From NCBI GenBank assembly GCA_021773565.1, contig JAJFJZ010000028.1, positions 1 through 64,000 of the forward strand: a stretch of 64,000 nt of DNA, in the 5' to 3' direction. Source of the stretch: Gammaproteobacteria bacterium (GTDB taxonomy: Bacteria; Pseudomonadota; Gammaproteobacteria; Pseudomonadales; Azotimanducaceae). The position numbers were made by a program, and so were the translations under genes. Below, piece after piece: positions 16,830-24,618 of the stretch; within the stretch, counting starts at the first letter, position 1, and each line of letters begins with the position of its first letter. The notes under the pieces are model-generated. The model searched no databases, was not told the DNA's origin, and saw nothing but the letters and a program-made list of their open reading frames with translations.

Positions 16830-17133
16830 GGGTATTGGTGAAAAGACCATAGCCCCATTACCCGATATCATCACTGAAAGGGCTGCGCTTGCCACGGGTT
16901 ATTGAGAAGCTACCAAGGTTGTTACCTAAGCGGTTCATATTAAAGCACTTATGTGGAATTCGATCGAATTCTTTGCGAGGCACATAATGCCTCGAATATG
17001 AGCCATTTACGCTATGCTATTTTGAACTCGCAATTGCTATAACTTACCGTGCGAACTCGAATGTCCAGTTTGTCTGGTAATAGTGAGAATCGTTAATCGG
17101 GATAGAAATACAGCATTGGCTGGGGGATCGAAA
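16830..17133. promoter_or_regulatory. Promoter region of the TonB-receptor/acyloin operon
   Basis: About 300 bases upstream of the first TonB receptor. It contains the perfect 16-bp palindrome GAATTCGATCGAATTC (16956-16971) and a 7-bp stem-loop CGAGGCA-CATAA-TGCCTCG (16976-16994). TTATGTG and CACATAA also flank the palindrome as inverted words. No gene is seen. Confidence 0.45.
16956..16971. promoter_or_regulatory. 16-bp perfect palindrome, candidate operator
   Basis: GAATTCGATCGAATTC reads the same on both strands, ~165 bases upstream of the receptor start. It is a candidate binding site for the LuxR-type regulator at the far end of the cluster, though no second copy was seen by eye in the window. 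Confidence 0.4.
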
Positions 17134-19527
17134 ATGTCTAAGCAATTGGCGTATCTAAAGAAACTGTTTATTGGTGGTGAATCAACGGGCGTAACAAACG
17201 CGTGCTTTGTTGCCATTGTTTTTTGTTTAAGTTCAATGTCTCTACAGGTGCTTGCAGAGAGTTCCGGGCTACGGGCGCTTGAGGAAATTGTAGTTACCGC
17301 TCGAAAGCGGGAGGAGTCGTTACAGGAAACGCCAATTGCGGTGTCCGCATTTTCAGCTGCCGATCTGGAAGCTCGCAGCCTGGATAATCTGATGGATGTA
17401 GGTGCTTTTGTGCCAAACGTAACCATGGCTAATGCCCAGGGTGGTAGCGGTGGTTCGAACAATGGTCAGATTTATATTCGCGGCGTAGGTCAATCAGATT
17501 TCCTGTTTACAACCGATCCTGGTGTCGCGATCTACATAGACGGCGTGTTTCATCCCCGTACATTGGGCTCCTCCATGGATCTCCTTGACCTTGAGCGGAT
17601 AGAAATACTTCGTGGTCCACAGGGGACTCTGTTTGGTAAAAATACGATTGGTGGAGCAATTAACGTAGTGTCTGCAAAGCCCACGGGGGAGCCTGGTGGT
17701 TATGCTGAGGCTACATTTGGTAGTTTTGATCGTACTGATTTTCGCGGTGGAGTCGATTTTGCGCTGTCCGATACCTTGTTTGCCAAGGCCTCAATGGCAT
17801 ATAAAAATCGTGATGGTTGGGGAAAACGCCTGGATTTTGATACTGGCGAGACAATTGATAGAACCGGTGATATAGACCAGGTTGGGGGTCGCCTGGCTTT
17901 TCAGTGGATTGCATCAAGTGACGTTTCCGTTGATTTCAGCGTTGACTATAGCCACTGGGATCAGGGATCTGTGCCCACAACCTTGATTGATTTTGACGAT
18001 ACCGGTGCATTTGGTGGAGTGCCCACCATTCTTTGGAACGCCTTGATTGGGGGGCCGAGTGGAACCCCCATGAGTTCAGCATTTATTACTGGAGACCCTG
18101 ATACTTCTTACGGAACAGGACCGAATGGTAATGAGTTGGATGCTTGGGGCATGAATGCAACCGTCGAATGGGATCTGGGCTGGGGCACATTAAAATCTAT
18201 AACCGCTTATCGAGAAATGGAGGCTGTTTTTGGTCGTGATGGTGACGGTTCTCCTCTGCCCATTGTACATACCAACCAACGTCAGGATCAGGATCAGTTT
18301 TCACAGGAAATACAACTGTTTGGAAGCAGCTTCGACGACAAAATGAAATGGGTTGTGGGCGCTTTCTACTTTGATGAATTTGGCAGGGATGAAAATGATG
18401 TAGTTTTAACTTCTGGTCTGTTTGGCGCGCTTGAAGGTTTGCCGGTGCAGTTAAGTGGCGCGCCCTGTGCTCCACCTTTCGCAGCACCTGGTTGCCCTGG
18501 TAACCCGATTAATCCTCTGCTGGATCTCGACTTTAATATTTTTAACGAAATAGACATCACCAGTTTCGCAATATTTGGGCAAGCCACCATGGACATTTCA
18601 GACAAACTTTCTGTAACCCTGGGGGCGCGATTTTCTTACGAGGAGAAAGAATATCTGTTGGAGCACCGGCGAATTGCCAGTAATACGTTTATTGTGCCTT
18701 TGACAACAATTGACGAAGACTGGTCCGAACCAACCTATACAGCAGGGCTGCAATACCAATGGACTGATGACCTCATGGGGTACGCAAGCATTTCCCGAGG
18801 TTTTAAGAGCGGGGGGTTTAATGGCCGACCTATTGTCTCTGGAGAAGTTTCGTCCTTTGATCCTGAGTTTGTAAATTCCTATGAGGTTGGCATTAAGTCA
18901 GAATTTTTTGACCGTCGCGTTAGAGTGAATGCCGCTGCGTTCTATTATGACTATGAAGATCTTCAATTTGGCGCAGTTACCGCCGACCCGGTGTCGGGTT
19001 CTCTACTGCTGGTGATCGATAATGTAGCGTCTGCGGATGTTACTGGAGCGGAATTGGAGGTGCAATTTGTGGCGGGTGAAGGTTTGAGTGTTAGCGCTTC
19101 TATAGGTTACACCGACTTCGATATTTCAAAGGTTGATGCAACTGTTGTAGACATTACTACTGACACCAAGGCGATTCGCACTCCTAAGTGGTCTACCAAC
19201 TTTAGCGTTGAATACACTTTACCTGCTCAGGAACTGGGAGAATTCCGTATTCGTGGTGACTGGACCTACGAAAGTAAGAGTTTCTCAGACATTCAAAATA
19301 CGGAATCCATTGCACGGGACTCTCATAGCCTGATCAATGCAAGACTAACCTGGGAAATGTCGCCCGACATGATGGGCGGTGGCTGGGAAGCAGCTGTTTT
19401 TGGTACCAACCTTACCGATAAAAGGATATTGGTAAGTGGTCTACAGGCCTTAAACAGTTTTGGTACTGCTGAAGGGCACTTTAACAGACCGCGTGAATGG
19501 GGTGTGTCTATTCGGAAGTCGTTTTGA
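17134..19527 (+). CDS. TonB-dependent outer-membrane receptor
   Basis: A 797-residue receptor that uses the proton-motive force via TonB/ExbBD to bring a scarce or large ligand across the outer membrane. The start at 17134 is chosen for GGGGGA 6 bases upstream; an earlier in-frame ATG lacks a site. It has a long signal sequence (ending near VLA-ESSG), a TonB-box region EEIVVTARKREESLQETPIA, a plug domain (LMDVGAFVPNVTM, YIRGVGQ, RIEILRGPQGTLFGKNTIGG) and a 22-strand barrel ending in a Phe (SIRKSF). It belongs to the type common in aquatic Proteobacteria for organic substrates rather than siderophores. It opens the operon, so its ligand is probably the pathway substrate. Confidence 0.92.
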   Translation: MSKQLAYLKKLFIGGESTGVTNACFVAIVFCLSSMSLQVLAESSGLRALEEIVVTARKREESLQETPIAVSAFSAADLEARSLDNLMDVGAFVPNVTMANAQGGSGGSNNGQIYIRGVGQSDFLFTTDPGVAIYIDGVFHPRTLGSSMDLLDLERIEILRGPQGTLFGKNTIGGAINVVSAKPTGEPGGYAEATFGSFDRTDFRGGVDFALSDTLFAKASMAYKNRDGWGKRLDFDTGETIDRTGDIDQVGGRLAFQWIASSDVSVDFSVDYSHWDQGSVPTTLIDFDDTGAFGGVPTILWNALIGGPSGTPMSSAFITGDPDTSYGTGPNGNELDAWGMNATVEWDLGWGTLKSITAYREMEAVFGRDGDGSPLPIVHTNQRQDQDQFSQEIQLFGSSFDDKMKWVVGAFYFDEFGRDENDVVLTSGLFGALEGLPVQLSGAPCAPPFAAPGCPGNPINPLLDLDFNIFNEIDITSFAIFGQATMDISDKLSVTLGARFSYEEKEYLLEHRRIASNTFIVPLTTIDEDWSEPTYTAGLQYQWTDDLMGYASISRGFKSGGFNGRPIVSGEVSSFDPEFVNSYEVGIKSEFFDRRVRVNAAAFYYDYEDLQFGAVTADPVSGSLLLVIDNVASADVTGAELEVQFVAGEGLSVSASIGYTDFDISKVDATVVDITTDTKAIRTPKWSTNFSVEYTLPAQELGEFRIRGDWTYESKSFSDIQNTESIARDSHSLINARLTWEMSPDMMGGGWEAAVFGTNLTDKRILVSGLQALNSFGTAEGHFNRPREWGVSIRKSF

Positions 19528-20471
19528 GTCTGGATGAGCAAACCCGGTCGTTACTGGATCAGGTTAACGGCGAGGGCAATCCAAAACTCTTTGAGTTGTC
19601 GGTTGCCGATGCGAGGGCGGGGCTAAAAGAAATGACGCTGGCAATGGATGCGCCAGAGAGCACTATTTCCAAGTGTGAAGAGCGGCTGGTTGTCGGTCCG
19701 AATGGCGAGATTCCCGTTCGCATCTATTGGCCGCTCATCCGGTCGGATGAAAAAGCCTTACCGCTTTTGATTCTGTATCACGGTGGTGGTTTTGCTCTGG
19801 GTGATATGGACACACACGAAAACATGGCACGTTATTTTTGTGAGCATGCGAATGTGATAGTGGTAAATGTTGGCTATCGGCTATCTCCCGAGCATCAGTT
19901 TCCCAAAGGGGTTGAAGATTGTTATGCAGTACTTTGCTGGGTTGCGGAGAGTGCGCAATCGTTAAAGGGTGACCCCAGGCGCATATCGGTTACCGGTGAC
20001 AGTGCTGGGGGGAACCTTAGTGCTGTAATGTGCCAGTTGGCGCGTGTTCGTAGTGGTCCGGAGATAGCGAGCCAGGTTTTGATATACCCCTCGGTAACTA
20101 TGGCATTAGATGCTGATTACGCATCCAGGCGGCAGTTTGAAAGTGGCTATTTTCTGGGACTGGAAGACATGAGCTGGATGAGTGGAATGTACTTTGATAA
20201 TCAGGAGCTGCAGTCAAAGGATATTTGTGCCTCACCAATTCTAGCGAAAGACTTAAGTGACTTACCACCTGCGCTAATAATCACTGCAGGGCATGACCCA
20301 CTTAGGGATGAGGGTAAGCATTATGCAGATCGGCTTGAAAGTGCCGGTGTGCAGGTCGAGTACCGTTGTTTTGAAAGCACTATTCATGGCTTCATGTCAT
20401 TTGCAGGCCTTCTTGATGTTGGAAAAGAAGGTTTGTCACTCGTGTGCCAGTACCTGAAAGAAAATCAGTGA
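19524..20471 (+). CDS. HSL-family alpha/beta hydrolase (esterase/lipase)
   Basis: A 315-residue cytoplasmic hydrolase. The oxyanion motif HGGG (YHGGGFALGDMD) and nucleophile elbow GDSAGG are those of the hormone-sensitive-lipase family, with a later GHDPLRDEG (Asp) and STIHGF (His) completing the triad. The start is TTG 19524, overlapping the receptor stop (TTGA), with GGAAG 5 bases upstream. This gives the usual N-terminus SLDEQTRSLLDQ; an ATG at 19497 would add nine residues and has no ribosome site. In this operon it probably cleaves an ester or lactone of the imported substrate. Confidence 0.88.
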   Translation: MSLDEQTRSLLDQVNGEGNPKLFELSVADARAGLKEMTLAMDAPESTISKCEERLVVGPNGEIPVRIYWPLIRSDEKALPLLILYHGGGFALGDMDTHENMARYFCEHANVIVVNVGYRLSPEHQFPKGVEDCYAVLCWVAESAQSLKGDPRRISVTGDSAGGNLSAVMCQLARVRSGPEIASQVLIYPSVTMALDADYASRRQFESGYFLGLEDMSWMSGMYFDNQELQSKDICASPILAKDLSDLPPALIITAGHDPLRDEGKHYADRLESAGVQVEYRCFESTIHGFMSFAGLLDVGKEGLSLVCQYLKENQ

Positions 20472-20497
20472 AGTTGCTCTAACAAGAAGACCCAATT

Positions 20498-21466
20498 ATG
20501 TCGCTAAACAATGATGATTTAAAAACCGCCTATCGCCTCATGCGTACTATTCGTGAGTTTGAAGAAATTGTTAATACCGAATTTTTGGAGGGCAATGTTC
20601 CCGGTTTTGTGCATCTGTATGCTGGCCAGGAAGCATCAGCCGTTGGAATTTGCCTCACCTTGAGTGATGGAGACAAAATCTGTAGTACACACAGGGGACA
20701 TGGACATTGTATTGCTAAAGGGTGTGATGTTACGCAGATGATGGCAGAGATTTTTGGCAAGAGTGAAGGGCTGTGTTCCGGTAAGGGAGGATCCATGCAC
20801 ATTGCCGATATCGACAAGGGAATGTTAGGTGCCAACGCCATTGTTGGCGGTGCGCCACCATTAACAATTGGTGCTGGCCTCTCGGCAAAATTGAATAAGA
20901 CGGGTGGTGTTGCTGTTGCCTTTACCGGTGATGGTGGAAGTAGTCAGGGTACGACATTTGAAGCCATGAACATGGCCGTTGTACTTCAACTGCCGGTGAT
21001 TTTTGTGTTTGAAAATAATGGTTATGGAGAAGGTACAGGCCACGATTTTGCTGTGGGCTCAAAAGACATCTCCAGGCGTGCCCAGGGGTTTGGCTTGCCG
21101 GTAAGCACGGTAGATGGCTACGATTTTTTCGCGGTACAGGATGCTATGCAAGTTTCGCTAACGCGAGCTCGCAGTGGTGGTGGGCCAAGTGTTATAGAAA
21201 CTAAATGTATGCGGTTTTATGGGCATTTTGTGGGAGACCCGGAGTTATATAGAGCTGCGAATGAACGACAGTCGCTGCAGGAGAAGCATGACTGTCTACA
21301 GATATTCCGGGCTCGGGTAATTCAATCGGAGTTGCTCGCCGATGAAGAGCTGGATGAAATAGATACTTCGGTAATAGCGCAGGTTAAAGATGCAGTACTG
21401 GCAGCCAAGAATGGTGAGGCGCCGAATATAGATTCTCTACTTTCAGATGTTTACGTGAGTTATTAG
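20498..21466 (+). CDS. acoA: Thiamine-diphosphate dehydrogenase E1 alpha subunit (acetoin dehydrogenase-like)
   Basis: A 322-residue E1 alpha subunit. The ThDP-binding motif spans GDGGSSQGTTFEAMNMA (GDG...N), preceded by the conserved histidine region (THRGHGHCIAKG) and GGSMHIAD. The length and the lack of a long N-terminal extension match AcoA/PdhA of the acetoin type. With the beta subunit and an E2 of the AcoC architecture in the same operon, the complex should oxidatively cleave an acyloin or 1,2-diketone, or decarboxylate a 2-oxoacid, passing the acyl group to lipoate. The real substrate is not known. No E3 gene is present here, so a housekeeping lipoamide dehydrogenase probably serves. 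Confidence 0.85.
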   Translation: MSLNNDDLKTAYRLMRTIREFEEIVNTEFLEGNVPGFVHLYAGQEASAVGICLTLSDGDKICSTHRGHGHCIAKGCDVTQMMAEIFGKSEGLCSGKGGSMHIADIDKGMLGANAIVGGAPPLTIGAGLSAKLNKTGGVAVAFTGDGGSSQGTTFEAMNMAVVLQLPVIFVFENNGYGEGTGHDFAVGSKDISRRAQGFGLPVSTVDGYDFFAVQDAMQVSLTRARSGGGPSVIETKCMRFYGHFVGDPELYRAANERQSLQEKHDCLQIFRARVIQSELLADEELDEIDTSVIAQVKDAVLAAKNGEAPNIDSLLSDVYVSY

Positions 21467-21480
21467 GGCGAAGATAATTT

Positions 21481-22494
21481 ATGGCTGTACTCAGTATTAG
21501 AGAAGCGATCAATAGTGCCATCGCGCAGGAAATGCAGCGTGACCCAAGCGTGGTAATAATTGGTGAAGATGTTGCGGGTGGTGAAGGTTGTCCCGGAGAG
21601 GAAGATGCAGTTGGCGGAGTGTTTGGGGTCACTAAGGGATTGTATGGTCAGTTTGGTAAAGACAGGGTCATTGATACTCCCATCACTGAATCCGCGATAA
21701 TGGGCATGGCGGCGGGAGCTGCGCTGACAGGCTTACGTCCAATTGCTGAGTTGATGTTTATTGATTTTGTTGGTGTGTGTTTCGATCAACTGCTAAATCA
21801 GGCGGCTAAATTTCGGTACATGTTTGGTGGTAAAGCACGCACGCCCCTGGTAGTGCGCACTACAATTGGAGCCGGTTTTCGCACGGCCGCGCAACACTCA
21901 CAGTGTTTGTATGCACTATTTGCCCATGTTCCCGGATTGAAAGTTGTTGTTCCGTCCAATGCCTATGATGCAAAAGGCTTACTTATCCAGGCCATCCGGG
22001 ATGATGATCCGGTTATTTTCTGTGAGCATAAAGTGCTTTACGACGAGACGGATGAGGTACCGCAGGAAAGTTACTGTATCCCTTTTGGAGAGGCAAATAT
22101 TGTAAGGGAAGGCAGCGATGTAACCATCGTAGCGATTAGTCGCATGGTTATTTTTGCACAACAGGCAGCCGAGAACCTGGCTGCCCAGGGTATTAGTTGC
22201 GAGGTGATTGACCCGCGAACGATCTCGCCTTTAGATCTGGATACGATAATTGAAAGCGTGGAATCTACCGGGCGCCTGGTGGTGGTTGATGAAGCGAACC
22301 CGCGCTGTGGCATGGCTGCGGATATTGCGGCTCAGATTGCCGAGCACGCTTTTGCATTTTTGAAGGCCCCAATCAAACAAATTACTGCACCACATACGCC
22401 GGTTCCATTTGCACCCGAGCTTGAAGATGCATATATACCCAGCGCTAAAACAATTGAATCCGTCATAACTGATTTGATGGCGTGGAAACCCTGA
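21481..22494 (+). CDS. acoB: Thiamine-diphosphate dehydrogenase E1 beta subunit (acetoin dehydrogenase-like)
   Basis: A 337-residue beta subunit that pairs with the E1 alpha encoded 14 bases upstream. Family blocks are visible: VVIIGEDVAGGEG, GVFGVTKGL, DTPITESAIMGMAAGAAL (catalytic Glu of the beta subunit), QLLNQAAKFRYMFGG, and the C-terminal transketolase part SCEVIDPRTISPLDLDTI. Nothing appears truncated. It is part of the ten-gene plus-strand operon. Confidence 0.87.
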   Translation: MAVLSIREAINSAIAQEMQRDPSVVIIGEDVAGGEGCPGEEDAVGGVFGVTKGLYGQFGKDRVIDTPITESAIMGMAAGAALTGLRPIAELMFIDFVGVCFDQLLNQAAKFRYMFGGKARTPLVVRTTIGAGFRTAAQHSQCLYALFAHVPGLKVVVPSNAYDAKGLLIQAIRDDDPVIFCEHKVLYDETDEVPQESYCIPFGEANIVREGSDVTIVAISRMVIFAQQAAENLAAQGISCEVIDPRTISPLDLDTIIESVESTGRLVVVDEANPRCGMAADIAAQIAEHAFAFLKAPIKQITAPHTPVPFAPELEDAYIPSAKTIESVITDLMAWKP

Positions 22495-22503
22495 GAGGAA
22501 CTT

Positions 22504-23265
22504 ATGTCGAGAGTTGATGGAAAAGTCTCTTTGGTTAGTGGAGGTGCTTCCGGTATTGGTCGGGCAGTTTGTCAAACGCTTGCCAGGGAAGGTGCCACAG
22601 TGGTTGTTGCTGACATAGATGAGGCCGGTGGCGAGCAAACTGTAAATTCTATTGGTAGTAGTGCGGTTTTTATGCGTCTTGATGTAACCAGCGAGAGTCA
22701 GTGGCAACGTGTCGTTGCCAAAACGATGGAGCGGCTCGGTAAGTTGAATGTTCTGGTTAACTGTGCAGGTATTGGATTTAGCGGTATATTTGAAGAAACT
22801 CTTCTTGAAGACTGGAACAAGATTGTTGCGGTTAATATGACTGGCCTGTTTTTGGGGTGCAAGCATGGCGTTATCGGGATGAAGGCCAGTGCCGTCATTG
22901 CAGGGGTTGTTGGTGGAGGAGATATTGCTGCATACAGTGCGACCAAAGGCGGTGTTACTTTGTTAAGTAAATCAGTTGCCTTGAGTTGTGCAGAGCGTGG
23001 CTCGAATATTCGTTGTAACTCTATTCACCCTACCTATGTTGACTCAGAGATGCTGGATCCCATTGCCGAACTTTACCCGAATCGGGATGCAATGCGATCG
23101 GCCATGAGTGAAAACATCCCTCTTGGGCGTATGGCAACACCTCAGGATATTGCCAACCCTATTCTTTTTCTGGCCTCGGATGAATCTGCCATGATGACAG
23201 GCTCCACCGTTATGGTGGATGGTGGTACAACCGCCGGGGTTACCAGCAAACATTCCGCGGACTGA
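22504..23265 (+). CDS. Short-chain dehydrogenase/reductase with shortened active-site strand
   Basis: A 253-residue SDR. The NAD-binding GGASGIG and the NCAG motif are present, and the catalytic Tyr-Lys pair is in AAYSATKGG. Compared with the neighbouring SDR, the segment before the catalytic Ser is about eight residues shorter: GCKHGVIGMKASAVIAGVVG lacks the usual GGGSIIN-type strand. This suggests an in-frame deletion of ~24 bases that may disturb the active site; one Ser remains near the right place. C-terminal LASDESAMMTGSTVMVDGG is normal. By context it would oxidise an alcohol or acyloin to the ketone used by the E1 complex, unless the deletion has disabled it. Confidence 0.8.
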   Translation: MSRVDGKVSLVSGGASGIGRAVCQTLAREGATVVVADIDEAGGEQTVNSIGSSAVFMRLDVTSESQWQRVVAKTMERLGKLNVLVNCAGIGFSGIFEETLLEDWNKIVAVNMTGLFLGCKHGVIGMKASAVIAGVVGGGDIAAYSATKGGVTLLSKSVALSCAERGSNIRCNSIHPTYVDSEMLDPIAELYPNRDAMRSAMSENIPLGRMATPQDIANPILFLASDESAMMTGSTVMVDGGTTAGVTSKHSAD

Positions 23266-23275
23266 GCGAGCAAAT

Positions 23276-24058
23276 ATGCTGAGATTAGCAAACAAATCAG
23301 CCATCATCACCGGGGGTGCTTCTGGAATAGGAAGAGCCATTGCCAGTTTGTTTGTAGAAGAGGGTGCTGATGTAACAATTACCGATATCAATGCCGTGGC
23401 TGGCCGTGAAACTGCCAGACAAATTGGAGCAGCATTCTTTGAGCAGGATGTGACACAGGAAGCCGGCTGGAAGGCACTAATTAAAGCCGTTAGTGCGCGC
23501 TCCAATGGTTTGCATATTCTGGTAAACAATGCGGGGATAACCGGGAATCGAAATGAAACTAACCCTGAATTAACAACCCTGGACGGCTGGAATGCTGTAA
23601 TGGCTGTTAATGCCGGTAGCGTCTTTCTCGGGTGTAAGTACGGCGTACCACAAATTGCGCAAAGCGGAGGTGGCTCCATTATAAATATGTCGTCTATTGC
23701 CGCATTGGTTGCGACCCCCTTTCTTTCTGCATATGGTGCCAGTAAAGCGGCTGTTTGCCAGTTTTCAAAATCTGTAGCTATCCATTGTGCTGAACAAGCC
23801 AATGGGGTTCGCTGCAATACGATTCATCCAGGACAAATTGTGACCCCCATGCTTGAAGGTCTTTTTGAGGATGTGGGTAAACTGGCAGGATTGAGTGCAG
23901 AAACTATGCGTGATGAATTTTTAAAAAAAGTTCCACAGGGTGAGTTTGGCTTACCAAAAGATATTGCCAATATGGCTCTGTTCCTTGCCTCTGATGAGTC
24001 CAGCCACGTCACCGGACAACAGTTGGTTGTGGATGGCGGAATGCAATATCTAAGTTAA
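23276..24058 (+). CDS. Short-chain dehydrogenase/reductase
   Basis: A 260-residue SDR of the classical type. It has GGASGIGRAIA (cofactor), NNAG, NMSSIAAL with the catalytic Ser, and AYGASKAA with Tyr and Lys. An Asp at the end of strand 2 (VTITDIN) favours NAD over NADP. The start at 23276 lies ten bases after the previous stop; earlier in-frame starts would overlap that gene. It resembles cyclic-alcohol and levodione-reductase-like SDRs in general pattern, but the substrate is not readable. It probably works with the neighbouring SDR on the imported substrate. Confidence 0.87.
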   Translation: MLRLANKSAIITGGASGIGRAIASLFVEEGADVTITDINAVAGRETARQIGAAFFEQDVTQEAGWKALIKAVSARSNGLHILVNNAGITGNRNETNPELTTLDGWNAVMAVNAGSVFLGCKYGVPQIAQSGGGSIINMSSIAALVATPFLSAYGASKAAVCQFSKSVAIHCAEQANGVRCNTIHPGQIVTPMLEGLFEDVGKLAGLSAETMRDEFLKKVPQGEFGLPKDIANMALFLASDESSHVTGQQLVVDGGMQYLS

Positions 24059-24086
24059 TGCACTATCTAAAAATCAGGAGAAAAAG

Positions 24087-24608
24087 ATGATACAGCCCCC
24101 TGGCGCAATCGGTCAGATTGCATATATCGTGAATGATCTGGACGCAGCGTTGAATCACTGGATAGAAGCGATGGGGATAGGGCCATTTTTTTTGATCGAC
24201 TCCAGCACTATTGAGAATCCTGAATATTATGGAAAGCCCAGTGACCTGGATATCACTGCTGCGCTGGCTTACAACGGCTCTATGTGTATTGAACTGATTG
24301 AACAAAAAAACGATTCTCCATCTGTCTATAGGGATGTAATGCAGTCTAGAGGTTCGGGTTTTCACCATTGGGGTGTGATGACAGAAAATTTTGATGAAGA
24401 AGTAGAGCGCTATATAAAGATGGATTATTCGCTGGCGTTTAGTGGGAGTGTTTCAGTTGGTGGACGTTTTGCTTATATGAACAGTTTTGAAGCACTAGGC
24501 GGCATGGTGGAACTTATTGATTTTACACCAAGTGTTAAAGAGTTGTTTGCAGGCTTGCAGGAAGCAAGTGTTGACTGGGATGGAAAGGATTCTATTCGTT
24601 CGACTTAA
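24087..24608 (+). CDS. VOC (glyoxalase-fold) superfamily protein
   Basis: A 173-residue protein with paired beta-alpha-beta-beta modules. Metal-ligand candidates are His of SGFHHWGV and Glu of GGMVELIDF, with QIAYIVNDLDAALNHWIEAM at the start. This arrangement is that of glyoxalase_4/methylmalonyl-CoA epimerase-like VOC proteins, which carry out isomerisations, epimerisations or ring/C-C cleavage. AGGAG lies 6 bases upstream of the ATG. Within the operon it could epimerise or open the substrate before the E1 step. The reaction is not known. Confidence 0.8.
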   Translation: MIQPPGAIGQIAYIVNDLDAALNHWIEAMGIGPFFLIDSSTIENPEYYGKPSDLDITAALAYNGSMCIELIEQKNDSPSVYRDVMQSRGSGFHHWGVMTENFDEEVERYIKMDYSLAFSGSVSVGGRFAYMNSFEALGGMVELIDFTPSVKELFAGLQEASVDWDGKDSIRST

Positions 24609-24618
24609 GGAATTATCA

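Noticed and set aside
20498-22494. Reading the E1 genes as pyruvate or branched-chain 2-oxoacid dehydrogenase
   Set aside because: The E2 in the same operon is a lipoyl-hydrolase fusion as in AcoC, not a catalytic acyltransferase with HxxxD, which favours the acetoin type; other substrates remain possible.
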